A stretch of 64,000 bases of DNA from Microthrixaceae bacterium (GTDB lineage Bacteria > Actinomycetota > Acidimicrobiia > Acidimicrobiales > Microtrichaceae). The stretch lies in the NCBI GenBank assembly GCA_020845705.1, contig JADLFH010000054.1:24099-88098 (forward strand). Direction: 5' to 3'. Under the pieces are notes generated by a model that worked only from the letters and a program-made list of their open reading frames with translations, was not told where the DNA came from and did not search any database. Position 1 is the first letter of the stretch; each line of letters starts with the position of its first letter. This document shows, piece by piece, positions 45,322 through 54,757 of this stretch. A program made the translations under genes and the position numbers.

Positions 45322-47295
45322 ATGAGCCGTGAGACGAAGGGCCACGAAGGGCGAAGCTCGTTCCGGCGTCGTCGCGCCCGGCGCGAGGAGGGCGGCTACG
45401 TGTTGGCCCTCACCGCCATGGTCATCATCCCGCTGCTCGTCATCTCGGCAATGGCGGTGGACTTCGGCGCCTGGTACACCCAGGGGTCCCGCATGCAGAG
45501 GGCGGCGGACGCCGCCGCTCTGTCGGGCGTGGTCTGGTTGCCCGACCTGGCCGAGGCGACGACGGTGGCAAAGGCGACAGCCAAGGCCAACGGCTTCGAC
45601 GACGCACTGCCCAACATCGCGGTCGTGGTGACGAAGCTCAACGACTACGAGCTGAAGGTCGACATCACCGACACCGAAGGCAGGGTGTACCTGGCGTCCT
45701 GGGTTCGTGACAACGTCACCATCACCCGCAGCGCCACCTCCAAGTACGTGCTACCGGTGCCGTTGGGCAGCCCTCGCAACTTCTTCGGCACGGGAAACAT
45801 GAACTCGGGCGACCCGGAGAACTTCTACGCCTCGATCAACGGCGTCTGCCAGGCGAAGCGGCAGGGAGACCCCTTCGCCGTGCCTCGGATCTCCACAACG
45901 ACCAACAACACCTGCTCGGATGGGGCGTCTTGGACCGCCAACGGCGACTACAAGGACCCCGCGACGAAGAACCAGTACGAGTACTACGTAACCGTCCCCG
46001 CGGGCCGCACCAACCCGATCCTGGTGAGCCTGTGGAACCCCGGCGCCACCGAGACCTACACGACGCCGGGTAGCACCACCACCAGCACCGCGACGATCAC
46101 GGTCAACAACGTGAGCGGTGGCGTCCAGGCCCAGCCGTCCACCTCCTGCACCAACGCGGGCACGAGCTACTCGTGCACCACGTCGATGTCGTTGAGAGCG
46201 AAGGCCTCCAGCGCACCCCCGCTCAACTGCAGCGGATCCGGAACCAAGACCTGCACGATCACCTTCAACGGGTCGCCGAACACCACCTTCACCATCACCA
46301 GCACATCGGGCACCCCCACCAGAGGGAGTTGCACAAGTTCAGGTTCGGGATCCAGCCGGCGCTATACGTGTCCGATAACGGTCGTCACCAGCGCTACTGC
46401 CAGCTCCACGCCCACCTGGGCGTGCAACCTCGCGAGCGACAAGTACACGTGCACGCTCACCGCCACCTACACCACCGGATCCACCTACACCGTCAACGAC
46501 CCCGGCGGCTCGGGCGTGCCGCAGACCACCTTCTCGCTGTACTCGGCCGACGCGACCCCATTGGACGACAGCGACAACCCCTTGCTCAACTCCAGTGGCA
46601 ACTGCGCGGCGGGGGATTCCACCTATCCGAATCCGCGAACCTTCGTCTCGGGAACGCCGACCAGCAGCCGGACGCTGATGGGCCAGCCCGGCTGGACGGA
46701 TTTCTGCGTGATCCCCACCTCCGCTCCGGCAGGCAAGTACGTGCTGGCGATCAAGAACGCCGCCGGCGACGGTGCAACGGGGCTGAACGGCTACGGGGTG
46801 ATGGCTTCGTACACGAACAGCATCGGCACCACCTGTGACAGCAGGACCGACTCGATGTGTCCGAAGGTGGCGGGCAAGAACTGGATCTCGATCTACGCGA
46901 ACTTCGCCGGGAGCATCGCCACCTTCTATCTCGCCGAGATCAGCCAGGAGTACGCCGGCAAGACCCTCCTCATCACGCTCTTCGACCCAGGCGAAGGCGG
47001 ATACACCATCGAGGTGCTCGACCCCAGCGGCAGTCCTGTGAGCTTCGTGGCCAGGGACATGGGTGTGGACGGGGTGACGCCATCGTCGCCGTTGTCGGCA
47101 TCGACGACCCTCGACGTGACCGCCTCGCGGTACAACGGCAAGTACGTGGAGTTGGCGATCGATCTGCCCGGGAACTACGGCGCCGGCTACTCGCAGTTCT
47201 GGTGGAAGATCCGCTACACGTTCGGCTCCAGCGTCACCGACCGCACCACCTGGGGTGTGCGAGTCCTCGGAAACCCGGTCCATCTCACAAGCTGA
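45322..47295 (+). CDS. TadG-like protein with large Ser/Thr-rich exported domain
   Basis: 657 aa. Residues 20-75 match the TadG N-terminal region (EEGGYVLALTAMVIIPLLV, one helix, then QGSRMQRAADAAALSGV). The remaining 580 residues are exported and rich in Ser, Thr and Gly with paired cysteines; two halves with beta-sandwich-like spacing can be seen, but no known domain was recognised. A GTG one codon upstream (45319) is an alternative start. Third gene of the Tad-type operon. Confidence 0.78.
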   Translation: MSRETKGHEGRSSFRRRRARREEGGYVLALTAMVIIPLLVISAMAVDFGAWYTQGSRMQRAADAAALSGVVWLPDLAEATTVAKATAKANGFDDALPNIAVVVTKLNDYELKVDITDTEGRVYLASWVRDNVTITRSATSKYVLPVPLGSPRNFFGTGNMNSGDPENFYASINGVCQAKRQGDPFAVPRISTTTNNTCSDGASWTANGDYKDPATKNQYEYYVTVPAGRTNPILVSLWNPGATETYTTPGSTTTSTATITVNNVSGGVQAQPSTSCTNAGTSYSCTTSMSLRAKASSAPPLNCSGSGTKTCTITFNGSPNTTFTITSTSGTPTRGSCTSSGSGSSRRYTCPITVVTSATASSTPTWACNLASDKYTCTLTATYTTGSTYTVNDPGGSGVPQTTFSLYSADATPLDDSDNPLLNSSGNCAAGDSTYPNPRTFVSGTPTSSRTLMGQPGWTDFCVIPTSAPAGKYVLAIKNAAGDGATGLNGYGVMASYTNSIGTTCDSRTDSMCPKVAGKNWISIYANFAGSIATFYLAEISQEYAGKTLLITLFDPGEGGYTIEVLDPSGSPVSFVARDMGVDGVTPSSPLSASTTLDVTASRYNGKYVELAIDLPGNYGAGYSQFWWKIRYTFGSSVTDRTTWGVRVLGNPVHLTS

Positions 47296-47343
47296 TCTGC
47301 TCGAATGGACGCCCACGGCGAAAACGGTCCTCGGCGGCGCCCC

Positions 47344-47349
47344 TAACCT
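47344..47349 (+). promoter_or_regulatory. -10 box of obgE
   Basis: TAACCT exactly six bases before the obgE GTG, with no ribosome-binding site. Gives obgE-proB a promoter of its own, separate from the Tad-type operon. Confidence 0.55.
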
Positions 47350-47355
47350 TGCAGG

Positions 47356-48645
47356 GTGTCCCAGTTCGTCGATGAGGCCGCGATGTGCGCCCGAGGTGGT
47401 GACGGTGGCGCGGGTTGTGTCTCGTTTCGCCGCGAGGCACACGTCCCCCGCGGAGGACCTGATGGCGGCGACGGCGGCAGTGGCGGAGACGTGTGGCTCG
47501 TGGCCGATCGCAACGTTGCCTCGCTCCTGGCGTTTCGGGACCATCCCCACCGGATCGCCACCAGCGGCACCCACGGCCAGGGCAAGCGGCGCCACGGATC
47601 GAGCGGGGAGGATGTGATCGTCAAGGTGCCCGAGGGCACAGTGGTCAAGGACCGCGACAAAACGGTGCTGGCCGATCTCGTCAACGCCGGTGACCGGTGG
47701 CTTGCCGCCTCCGGCGGGCAGGGCGGCAAGGGAAACGCACGGTTCGTCTCCAACAGGAGGCGGGCTCCGGGCTTCGCCGAGCAAGGCGAGGAAGGCGTCG
47801 AGCGTTGGGTGTGGATGGAGCTCAAGCTGATGGCGGACGTGGCCCTGGTCGGCCTGCCGAACGTGGGCAAGTCGACCCTCATCTCCCGCATCTCCGCGGC
47901 GCGGCCGAAGATCGCGGACTACCCCTTCACGACACTCGTCCCGAACCTTGGCGTCGTGCGCGTCGACGGTGAGGGGGATTTCGTGGTGGCAGACATCCCG
48001 GGCCTGATCGAGGGGGCTGCGCAGGGTAGGGGCCTCGGTCACCAGTTCCTGCGCCACATCGAACGCGCTCGGGTGTTGGTGCTGTTGCTCGACATGGCAG
48101 CCATCGACGGCTCATCTCCGGCCGATCAGGAGCGGGTCTTGCGCAGCGAGCTGGCCGACTACCGCCCCGAACTCCTGGAACGTCCGATCCTCAGGGTCGG
48201 CTCCCGGGGCGATCTGACACAGCCGGAAACCGCTGTCGACGACTCGCTCCTGAAGATCTCCGCCGTCACCGGAGACGGGATAGCCGAGCTGGTGGGGCGC
48301 CTCGCGACGATGGTGACCGAGGCCCGCGAAGCGCAGCCCGAGCCCGACTCCTACATCGTGCACCGGCCAGTGCCGGAGGGGTTCCGGATCGAACGTGGCG
48401 ATGACGGATGCTCCTTCGAGGTGGTAGGCAGAGAGGCGACGCGGGCGGTCGCTCTGTCCGATCTCACCCAGGCCGAGGCGCTTCAAGTCGCCCACGAACG
48501 CCTTCAGCGGCTGGGTGTCGACCGTGCCCTTGCCCGGGCCGGCGCACGTGACGGCGACCTGGTACGAATCGGCCGCCTGGAGTTCTCCTATGAGGGCGAC
48601 GACCACTTCCGGGTCGACGACGAGGCAGTGGGGCGTCGCCGATGA
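47356..48645 (+). CDS. obgE: Obg family GTPase
   Basis: Essential ribosome-assembly and stress GTPase, 429 aa. N-terminal glycine-rich Obg fold (ARGGDGGAGCVSFRRE, GGDGGSGGDVW), G1 GLPNVGKSTL, G3 DIPGLIEGA, and a C-terminal OCT domain (about 340-420) as in Actinobacteria and Firmicutes. GTG start. proB follows with an ATGA overlap. Confidence 0.97.
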   Translation: MSQFVDEAAMCARGGDGGAGCVSFRREAHVPRGGPDGGDGGSGGDVWLVADRNVASLLAFRDHPHRIATSGTHGQGKRRHGSSGEDVIVKVPEGTVVKDRDKTVLADLVNAGDRWLAASGGQGGKGNARFVSNRRRAPGFAEQGEEGVERWVWMELKLMADVALVGLPNVGKSTLISRISAARPKIADYPFTTLVPNLGVVRVDGEGDFVVADIPGLIEGAAQGRGLGHQFLRHIERARVLVLLLDMAAIDGSSPADQERVLRSELADYRPELLERPILRVGSRGDLTQPETAVDDSLLKISAVTGDGIAELVGRLATMVTEAREAQPEPDSYIVHRPVPEGFRIERGDDGCSFEVVGREATRAVALSDLTQAEALQVAHERLQRLGVDRALARAGARDGDLVRIGRLEFSYEGDDHFRVDDEAVGRRR

Positions 48646-49715
48646 GGCTCGTCGTAAAGGTCGGCACGTCGTCGATCACCGATGAAGACGGCCGCCTGGA
48701 CCGATCGTCGGTCGCGAAGGTCTGTGGCGAGATCGCCCTTCTCCGGGCAGGGGGCCATCAGGTGGTTCTGGTCTCCTCCGCCGCGATCGCAGCGGGTCTG
48801 CCGGCGTTGGGCCTCAGCGCCCGGCAGCGACCCACCGACGCCCGCACGCTCCAGGCGGTGTCCGCTGTGGGTCAGGCTCGACTCATGCAGGTCTACAACG
48901 AGGTGTTCGCCGAGTTGGGATCGGTGGTCGCCGGTCAGGTGCTGTTGGCGCCGCTCGACTTCATGGTCCGCCAGCAGTACCTGCACGCACGCTCCACGCT
49001 CGACCGTCTGCTCGAGCTGGGTGTCGTCCCGATCGTGAACGAGAACGACGCCGTGGCCGACGACGAGATCCGCTACGGCGACAACGATCGGATAGCGGCT
49101 CTGGTCGCCCAGCTCATCGACGCCGAGCTGTTGGTGCTGCTCACCGACGCCGCCGGCCTGTTCACCGCGGACCCGAGAGTCGAAGCCGACGCCTCCCTCA
49201 TCGAGCAGATCACCGAGATCGACCACGAGCTCGAGACGATCGCCGGTGGGTCCGGCTCGAACCGCGGCAGCGGCGGCATGTCCACCAAGATCGCGGCCGC
49301 GAAGATCGCGGCGTGGTGCGGTGTCCGAACCGTCATAGCGGCGGCTGATCGCCCCGACGTACTCGCCGACGCGATTGCCGGCTCCGCCGGTGTGGGCACC
49401 ATCGTGGCGCCACGTTCCGAGCGGCTCGCGGCGCGGAAGGTATGGATCGCGTTCGCCGTCGGCAGCTCAGGCAACATCCACATCGACGCGGGTGCCGCGA
49501 GGGCGCTGCTGGAGCGCAACTCTTCGTTGCTGGCAGCCGGGATAACGAAGGTCGAAGGCGACTTCGATGTCCGCGACGCGGTGGAGATCATCGAACCCTC
49601 GGGCGTGACGATCGCGAAGGGACTGGTTCGTGTGGATGCGGCGTCGCTGCGCGCTGCGGGCACCGACGTGCCGAGCCTCGTCGTACACCGCGACGATCTG
49701 GTGGCTGTGCCCTGA
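48642..49715 (+). CDS. proB: glutamate 5-kinase
   Basis: First step of proline synthesis, 357 aa. Amino-acid kinase domain with VVKVGTSSIT, LVSSAAIAAG, NENDAVADDEIRYGDNDR and GTGGMSTK-like RGSGGMSTKIAAAKIA, then a C-terminal PUA domain (about 270-355). Coupled to obgE. proA lies 11 kb away at 61103, separated by a minus-strand stress/regulatory block. Confidence 0.96.
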   Translation: MRLVVKVGTSSITDEDGRLDRSSVAKVCGEIALLRAGGHQVVLVSSAAIAAGLPALGLSARQRPTDARTLQAVSAVGQARLMQVYNEVFAELGSVVAGQVLLAPLDFMVRQQYLHARSTLDRLLELGVVPIVNENDAVADDEIRYGDNDRIAALVAQLIDAELLVLLTDAAGLFTADPRVEADASLIEQITEIDHELETIAGGSGSNRGSGGMSTKIAAAKIAAWCGVRTVIAAADRPDVLADAIAGSAGVGTIVAPRSERLAARKVWIAFAVGSSGNIHIDAGAARALLERNSSLLAAGITKVEGDFDVRDAVEIIEPSGVTIAKGLVRVDAASLRAAGTDVPSLVVHRDDLVAVP

Positions 49716-49740
49716 ACTGCGGCGCACAGCGCAGTTCTTT
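49714..49740. terminator. hairpin terminator between proB and pspA
   Basis: Arms GAACTGCG (49714-49721) and CGCAGTTC (49730-49737) pair perfectly around an eight-base loop and are followed by TTT on the plus strand. It fills the 24-base gap between two convergent genes, so it can serve both. Confidence 0.7.
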
Positions 49741-50558
49741 CAGCCGGCCGGTGGTTCGGGCGCCGACGCCTGCTGCTGAGTGGCGTCGGCAGATGGGGCT
49801 TCTGCAACGGTTGCCGGCTCCGAAGCTGCCCCAGCACCTACGAGACCCAACTCGCTGCGGATCTGCTCGAGGCGCGCCTGGGCCTCGGTGTTCATGGCTG
49901 CGTGCTCGACTTCGAGCATCTTTGCCTCGACGCTCGAGCCGCTGAGCTCCGCGGTTGCCGACGCCTTGGCGTAGCGCTGCTCGATCTTGGCGCGGACCTC
50001 TTCCATCGAGGGAACGTCCTCGCCGATGGTCTGGGAGAGGCTGGTGAGGGTGGCGTTGAGCGACTCCTGCATCTTGGCCTGGTCGAGCTGGGAAAGGAGC
50101 CGCTGCTTGTCCGCCAGCTTCTTCTGCAACGCGGTGCTGTTCTGGCTCACCGCGGCCTTCGCCTGATCGGAAGCCTGCGCCGCCTGCAACGCCATCTGCT
50201 TGAGGCTCTCCACCTCGGCTTCGAGCGCGATCAGACGGTTGGCGAAGGACTCGGCAGCCGACGCGTACTCGGCTGCCTTGGCCGCGTCGCCCTTCTTGGT
50301 CGCCTCGTCGGCCATGAGCACGGCTTGGCGGGCATTGGCGTTGAGCTTGGTGAGCTCCTCCAGCTTCCCGTCGAGCTGCATCTCGGTGGTCTTCTGGTTG
50401 GCGATGACCGTGGCGGCCTGTTCGGTCAGGCGACGGTGCTGATCGCGTGCTTCGGTGATCGCCTGTTCGAGCTGCACGCGGGGATCGGCACGTTCGTCGA
50501 ACTCGAGGCCGAGTTTCGCTCCGAGGTACTTCCACCAACGCCGCAGTGTCTTGAGCAT
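49740..50558 (-). CDS. pspA: PspA/IM30 family envelope stress protein
   Basis: 272 aa, nearly all long helix: an amphipathic start (MLKTLRRWWKYLGAKLGLEF) and coiled coil from 25 to about 220, the ESCRT-III-like PspA fold, then a Glu/Ala/Pro-rich tail. Binds damaged membrane from inside. A TAACAT -10 box (50565-50570) overlaps the murJ stop and lies exactly six bases before the ATG, so it can be expressed on its own. Nearby AAA+ and VWA genes suggest a common stress function. Confidence 0.88.
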   Translation of the reverse strand: MLKTLRRWWKYLGAKLGLEFDERADPRVQLEQAITEARDQHRRLTEQAATVIANQKTTEMQLDGKLEELTKLNANARQAVLMADEATKKGDAAKAAEYASAAESFANRLIALEAEVESLKQMALQAAQASDQAKAAVSQNSTALQKKLADKQRLLSQLDQAKMQESLNATLTSLSQTIGEDVPSMEEVRAKIEQRYAKASATAELSGSSVEAKMLEVEHAAMNTEAQARLEQIRSELGLVGAGAASEPATVAEAPSADATQQQASAPEPPAG

Positions 50559-50564
50559 GCGGGC

Positions 50565-50570
50565 ATGTTA
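50565..50570 (-). promoter_or_regulatory. -10 box of pspA, overlapping the murJ stop codon
   Basis: TAACAT on the minus strand, six bases before the pspA ATG; its first three bases are the TAA stop of murJ. Confidence 0.55.
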
Positions 50571-52163
50571 GGGACTGCGAAGCCCGCCGCGGTGCCGCAG
50601 CCGTGCAGCGAGTTGCTCCGCTCCCTCCACCCGCGCGGCCAGAGCTGCGACCACGTATGCGGCAAAACCCACCGGCGCCCCCAGCAGGACCCGTCCCCAA
50701 GCGCCGCCTGGGACGACCGCCCGCACCCCCGCCACCGCGACCGCCATGGCAAGCGAGGCGGCCGCGATGCGCAATGCCTGGGAGCCGAGTCGGCCGAGGG
50801 TGTCGCCGACATCGGGTCCCAGCACCCTCGACAGCACCACGAGAGCGAGCACCGCGGAGATCAGGTAGGCGGCGGAGTAGGCACCAGCGAGGCCTACCGC
50901 ACCGCTGCCCGCCACCAACAACGCCAGGACCACGTTGAGGCCGTTCTCGACGAGGTTGAGGAAGAACGGAGTCCGGGTGTCGGCGAACGCGTAGAAGGCC
51001 CGGAGGGTGAGGAGGTACACGGAGTAGCCGCTCAGTCCCACGGCGAACGCAACCAGCGTCCTGCCGGTGAGCTCGGCTGCGGCGGTGCTGTAGTCGCCGT
51101 GGCGCAACATGACTACGGCCAAGTCCTGGCCCAGCAGCACGTAGCCGATCGAGGCCGGGACGATGAGCGCCAACAGTGCTGTCAGGGCTTGAGTGAAGCG
51201 ACGCCAGAAGGCCACGAGGTCATCGTTGGCCACAGCGCGCGACAGCTCTGGCAGGAAGGTGGTCATCAACGTGACGGCGATGAGCCCATGTGGCAGTTGG
51301 AAGTAGATGAAGGCGTTCTGGTACGCCGTCACCCCTCCCGCCGGGGGGCGGTTGGCGAGGCGCAACACGACCGCCAGGGCAACCTGGTTGGCCGCCACGT
51401 AGCCGAGGGTCCACCCCGACAGGCGGACGAGCCGCCCCAGCATCGGGTGGCGCCAGTCCAGGTTCCACCGCAGCCGAATTCCGGCGTCTCGCATCGCCCA
51501 CACCAGGGGAACCGACATGGCGACGATGCCTGCTGTGGTGCCGATGCCGAGGACGAGACGTGCGTTGTCGCTACCGCCGATAGCGGAGACGCCGCCTCGT
51601 TCCTGCCTGTCGTGATAGCCGAGGATCAGGAACCCGGCGATCGCAATCACGATCACGTTGTTGAGCACGGGGGTGTAGGCCGCGGCGAGATAGCGCCGTC
51701 GGGCGTGCAACGCAGCGGTCGTGAGAGCGGTGATGCCGTAGAAGAGGATCTCGGGGAGCAGCAAATGCAACATGGGCACCAACAGGTCGAGCTTCTGTTG
51801 CCCACGCGATTGTCCACCGTTGACGTAGACCCGCCCGATCAAAGGCGCCGCAACGACGGCGAGCGCCGCTATCGATGCGGTGACGGTCATGCCCACGGAG
51901 AAAACGGCCGATGGCCCATCGATGTCACCGTCGCGGTCGGCCTTGACGAACAGCGGCACCAGCGTGGCCGACAACACGCCACCGATGAGCAGCTCGTAGA
52001 TGATGTTCGGTGTGGTGTTCGCGAGGTTGTAGGCGTCGCTGAACAGATCGCTGCCGAGTGCAGCGGCGATCACGATCACGCGGAGCATGCCGGTGAGGCG
52101 GCTCAGGCCCGTTCCCGCCGCCACGAGCACCGAGGAGCGGACGAGATGTGGGTCCTCCGTCAC
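50568..52163 (-). CDS. murJ: lipid II flippase MurJ/MviN family
   Basis: 531-aa polytopic protein with about 14 helices. The N-terminal GTGLSRLTGMLRVIVIAAALG and YNLANTTPNIIYELLIGGVLSATLVPLF are the classic MviN block. Moves lipid-linked peptidoglycan precursor across the membrane, matching the elongasome genes elsewhere in the window. GTG start overlaps the stop of the upstream coiled-coil gene by four bases. Confidence 0.93.
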   Translation of the reverse strand: MTEDPHLVRSSVLVAAGTGLSRLTGMLRVIVIAAALGSDLFSDAYNLANTTPNIIYELLIGGVLSATLVPLFVKADRDGDIDGPSAVFSVGMTVTASIAALAVVAAPLIGRVYVNGGQSRGQQKLDLLVPMLHLLLPEILFYGITALTTAALHARRRYLAAAYTPVLNNVIVIAIAGFLILGYHDRQERGGVSAIGGSDNARLVLGIGTTAGIVAMSVPLVWAMRDAGIRLRWNLDWRHPMLGRLVRLSGWTLGYVAANQVALAVVLRLANRPPAGGVTAYQNAFIYFQLPHGLIAVTLMTTFLPELSRAVANDDLVAFWRRFTQALTALLALIVPASIGYVLLGQDLAVVMLRHGDYSTAAAELTGRTLVAFAVGLSGYSVYLLTLRAFYAFADTRTPFFLNLVENGLNVVLALLVAGSGAVGLAGAYSAAYLISAVLALVVLSRVLGPDVGDTLGRLGSQALRIAAASLAMAVAVAGVRAVVPGGAWGRVLLGAPVGFAAYVVAALAARVEGAEQLAARLRHRGGLRSP

Positions 52164-52921
52164 GCCGGGCCTGTGGTGCCACCCGCGCCGCGGGCCGCTT
52201 CCAGGCCCTGCCGCAGCGCCTCCATCTCGTTGCCGATCGTGTTCAGCTCCACGCCGACGTCGTCGATACCGGAGCCGACCGATGCGCCGCCTGTCGACGC
52301 CGACAGCTCGATGGCCCGGGTGACCGTGTCGTCGAGCCGCTCCGCCAGTAGTCGGAGCTGGTCTCGCGTGGCGGTGATGGTGGAGTCCATTCGGGCCGCG
52401 GTGTCGAGTTGGGAGCGGATCGCGGTCTCGGTGCGCTGGGTCACCTCGTTCGAGTAGCCCGCCCGTGCCAACTCGTCGAGCTCACGTTGTGCGCCGGCCG
52501 CGTCGACCCGTCGACGTGCCTCCGAGAGCGAGTGGCCGGCATATGCCGTCTGCCAACACTCGCGGACGCCGTGGTGCAGCTCCCCCTCCAGAGACTCGAG
52601 ACGCTCGCGGATGGGGCCTCGCGGAGTTCGGCCGATGGCTTCGCGGTACTGGGCTTCGGCAGCGACGACTCCCTGTACCAGGCGACGCCAGGGTTCATCG
52701 AGTGCGAAGGGGTCGATGCGATCCTCTTTGGGGCCGCGGGGGATGGCGAGACCGACGCGGGCAGCGAAGAACACGGCGCCGCCGATGATTGCGCCGACGG
52801 GGTTGCCGAACGCCAACACCCCGAGTGCCGTGCCCGCGCCGGCTGCGAGGATGCCCGAGGGCGACGTGATCGCCCGCGCCACAGGGCGTGTGAAGAAGCG
52901 GTCGCGCAACGAGGGTGCCAT
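52160..52921 (-). CDS. membrane-anchored coiled-coil protein, XpaC-like (tentative)
   Basis: 253 aa, start ATG 52921 with GGAGGG just upstream. Two close hydrophobic segments near 22-55 (GILAAGAGTALGVLAFG, AIIGGAVFFAARVGL) are followed by about 190 residues of charged helices. The plan resembles XpaC-type proteins that travel with TelA, PspA and VWA genes in Actinobacteria, but no diagnostic motif was seen. Its stop overlaps the murJ start, and its start lies 15 bases after the VWA gene, so it belongs to the same transcript. Confidence 0.6.
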   Translation of the reverse strand: MAPSLRDRFFTRPVARAITSPSGILAAGAGTALGVLAFGNPVGAIIGGAVFFAARVGLAIPRGPKEDRIDPFALDEPWRRLVQGVVAAEAQYREAIGRTPRGPIRERLESLEGELHHGVRECWQTAYAGHSLSEARRRVDAAGAQRELDELARAGYSNEVTQRTETAIRSQLDTAARMDSTITATRDQLRLLAERLDDTVTRAIELSASTGGASVGSGIDDVGVELNTIGNEMEALRQGLEAARGAGGTTGPA

Positions 52922-52936
52922 CGGCCCTCCAGCCAA

Positions 52937-54757
52937 TCAGAAGTTGGACACGACCTGTGTGAACACCTGGTTGATCGACGACGCGTCGGTTGCGTTGTAC
53001 GCCGCGGCGTTCGACGCTTCCGACAGCGCTCGGAGCGCGGTCATGTCGGCATCGGCGCCGTAGCCGATCGTGAACACACGTACTGGCTTGGAGTTCTCGC
53101 CCGCGGAGCCGGCACGGACCTCACGCAACAGCTCGGTCTGCTGTTTGTCGTCGTCGGAGGTGTCGCCGTCGTCGTTGTGGCCGTCGGTCAACAGGAGCAC
53201 CGCGTTGATGCGGGATTCGTCGTAGCCGTCCAGAACCTCCTGGTAGGAGGTTCGCGAGACGTCGTAGAGAGGCGTTCCGTTCGTGGGGATCAGGTTGTCG
53301 ATCTGGCGCTTGAGCTTCTCCCGGTTCGTGCCGATCGGGCCCATGGGAACGAGGTCGAGGGCGTTTTGGTCCTCGTTGGGTCCCAAGTTCGTGGAGAAGA
53401 TCCGCAGGCCGACTTCGTCGTCGTCCTTGAAGTCGTCGAGGGCGTTGATGGCGGCCCGCTTGGCCAACTCGAGTTTGGTCTCGTCGGTGTCGGATCCGGC
53501 CGGTTCGCCCATCGAACCCGACACGTCGAGCACCATGAGGACTCGCGCGGTCTTGCGGTTCTGGGCCCACTGGCCAAGCAGGTCGACCATCACCTTGGGC
53601 TGGGGCACCTGGAGCAGCGTCGTGGGCTGGTTGGGGTCGACCCCGTTCTTGGCAACGATCGGCGCCGCCACCGCGACCTTCGGGTTGGCCGGGCGGAAGC
53701 CGAAGTCGAGCACCTTCCGCTGGTTCGCCGGCTCCTGGACGAAGTCCTGGAACAACTTGGCGGCCGCCTTCTCCTCGGCGGAGACCCACGGAGCGTCGAG
53801 GATGAAGAACGGGCTGTCGGAGTAGAGGGTTCCCTCCGTCGGGTAGATCGACACGAGGGGGGTTTTGGGTGTCCGTGGTTCCTCGCCCGGGTCGGTGATT
53901 CCGTCGGGGTTCCCCGCGTTGTAGTCGATGACCGACTTCTCCTCGACCGCGACCGCGGACGCATAGGTGAGCGCCGTGCCTCGCCGGTCGGCCCGGAACC
54001 AGTTGTTGAGGAACGTCATGGTGATGTCGCCGTAGTGGACCACGGCCGACTCGATCCCGCGGTTGAAGTCGAGGGTTGCGGGGTCGGCAAGATCCTCGAC
54101 GGTGAGGTCCTGGGTCTTTCCGACCGCGGCGTAGTTCTGGGCGATGAGCGCGGAGAGGCCCGAAGTGGAGAAGTTCGGATTCGTCTTTCCCAGCCGGAAC
54201 GGTCCCCATTCGGGGTGTCCGAGCGCAGCCCAGCCCTGAGGATCCCGCGCAAGGCGGAGGATGTCGGCCCAGCTCACGGCCTTGTCGGGGTATCCCAGCG
54301 CGGAGGCCATCGGCTTGGGCATGGCGATCACGAGGGGGGTGAGCATGAAGGGCTGTGCGTCGGGTGAACTCATCGCTGCCTCGCCCCGATCGGCGAGTCG
54401 CTGGTTGAGGATCGCACCCCAGGAACTGGCCGCGGGCGACCAGATCACGGGTTTCGGGCCGTCGGTGTTCTCGTCCCACTGCTCTGCGAGAAGCGATGTC
54501 GCGACGCCGGAGGACTTCTTCTGCGCGCGCACCAACACGCAGGTGCCTTCGACCTCTTCACGCTTGTCGTTGAAGGTGTTCGCCAACTCGGTGATGAGGT
54601 CGATCTTCTCGGGCGACGCGGCCATGTCGACCACGACACAGCCGCCTGGGTCGAAGTCGTCGCCGCCTGGTCCATCGCTGAGGTCACCGCCACCGCAGGC
54701 GGCGATGACGAGGGCTGTGGCCACTGCCACGGCGAAGAGTCGATTTGTGCTGGTCAT
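52937..54757 (-). CDS. lipoprotein fusing a solute-binding domain and a VWA domain
   Basis: 606 aa from ATG 54757, with lipobox VIAAC (C21). Residues 35-390 look like a periplasmic-binding-protein fold (VIWSPAASSWGAIL, WFRADRRGTALTYASAV). From about 403 a von Willebrand A domain follows with the MIDAS motif DVSGSMG (411-417) and LLLTDGHNDD, so metal-dependent adhesion or protein contact on the outer face is likely. Substrate-binding-plus-VWA proteins sit near PspA and tellurite-type genes in other Actinobacteria. Four-base overlap with the upstream gene. Confidence 0.82.
   Translation of the reverse strand: MTSTNRLFAVAVATALVIAACGGGDLSDGPGGDDFDPGGCVVVDMAASPEKIDLITELANTFNDKREEVEGTCVLVRAQKKSSGVATSLLAEQWDENTDGPKPVIWSPAASSWGAILNQRLADRGEAAMSSPDAQPFMLTPLVIAMPKPMASALGYPDKAVSWADILRLARDPQGWAALGHPEWGPFRLGKTNPNFSTSGLSALIAQNYAAVGKTQDLTVEDLADPATLDFNRGIESAVVHYGDITMTFLNNWFRADRRGTALTYASAVAVEEKSVIDYNAGNPDGITDPGEEPRTPKTPLVSIYPTEGTLYSDSPFFILDAPWVSAEEKAAAKLFQDFVQEPANQRKVLDFGFRPANPKVAVAAPIVAKNGVDPNQPTTLLQVPQPKVMVDLLGQWAQNRKTARVLMVLDVSGSMGEPAGSDTDETKLELAKRAAINALDDFKDDDEVGLRIFSTNLGPNEDQNALDLVPMGPIGTNREKLKRQIDNLIPTNGTPLYDVSRTSYQEVLDGYDESRINAVLLLTDGHNDDGDTSDDDKQQTELLREVRAGSAGENSKPVRVFTIGYGADADMTALRALSEASNAAAYNATDASSINQVFTQVVSNF

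Noticed and set aside
52409..54367. Long plus-strand frame opposite the VWA lipoprotein and its neighbour
   Set aside because: Covers two well-supported minus-strand genes, has no start signal and no recognised domain.
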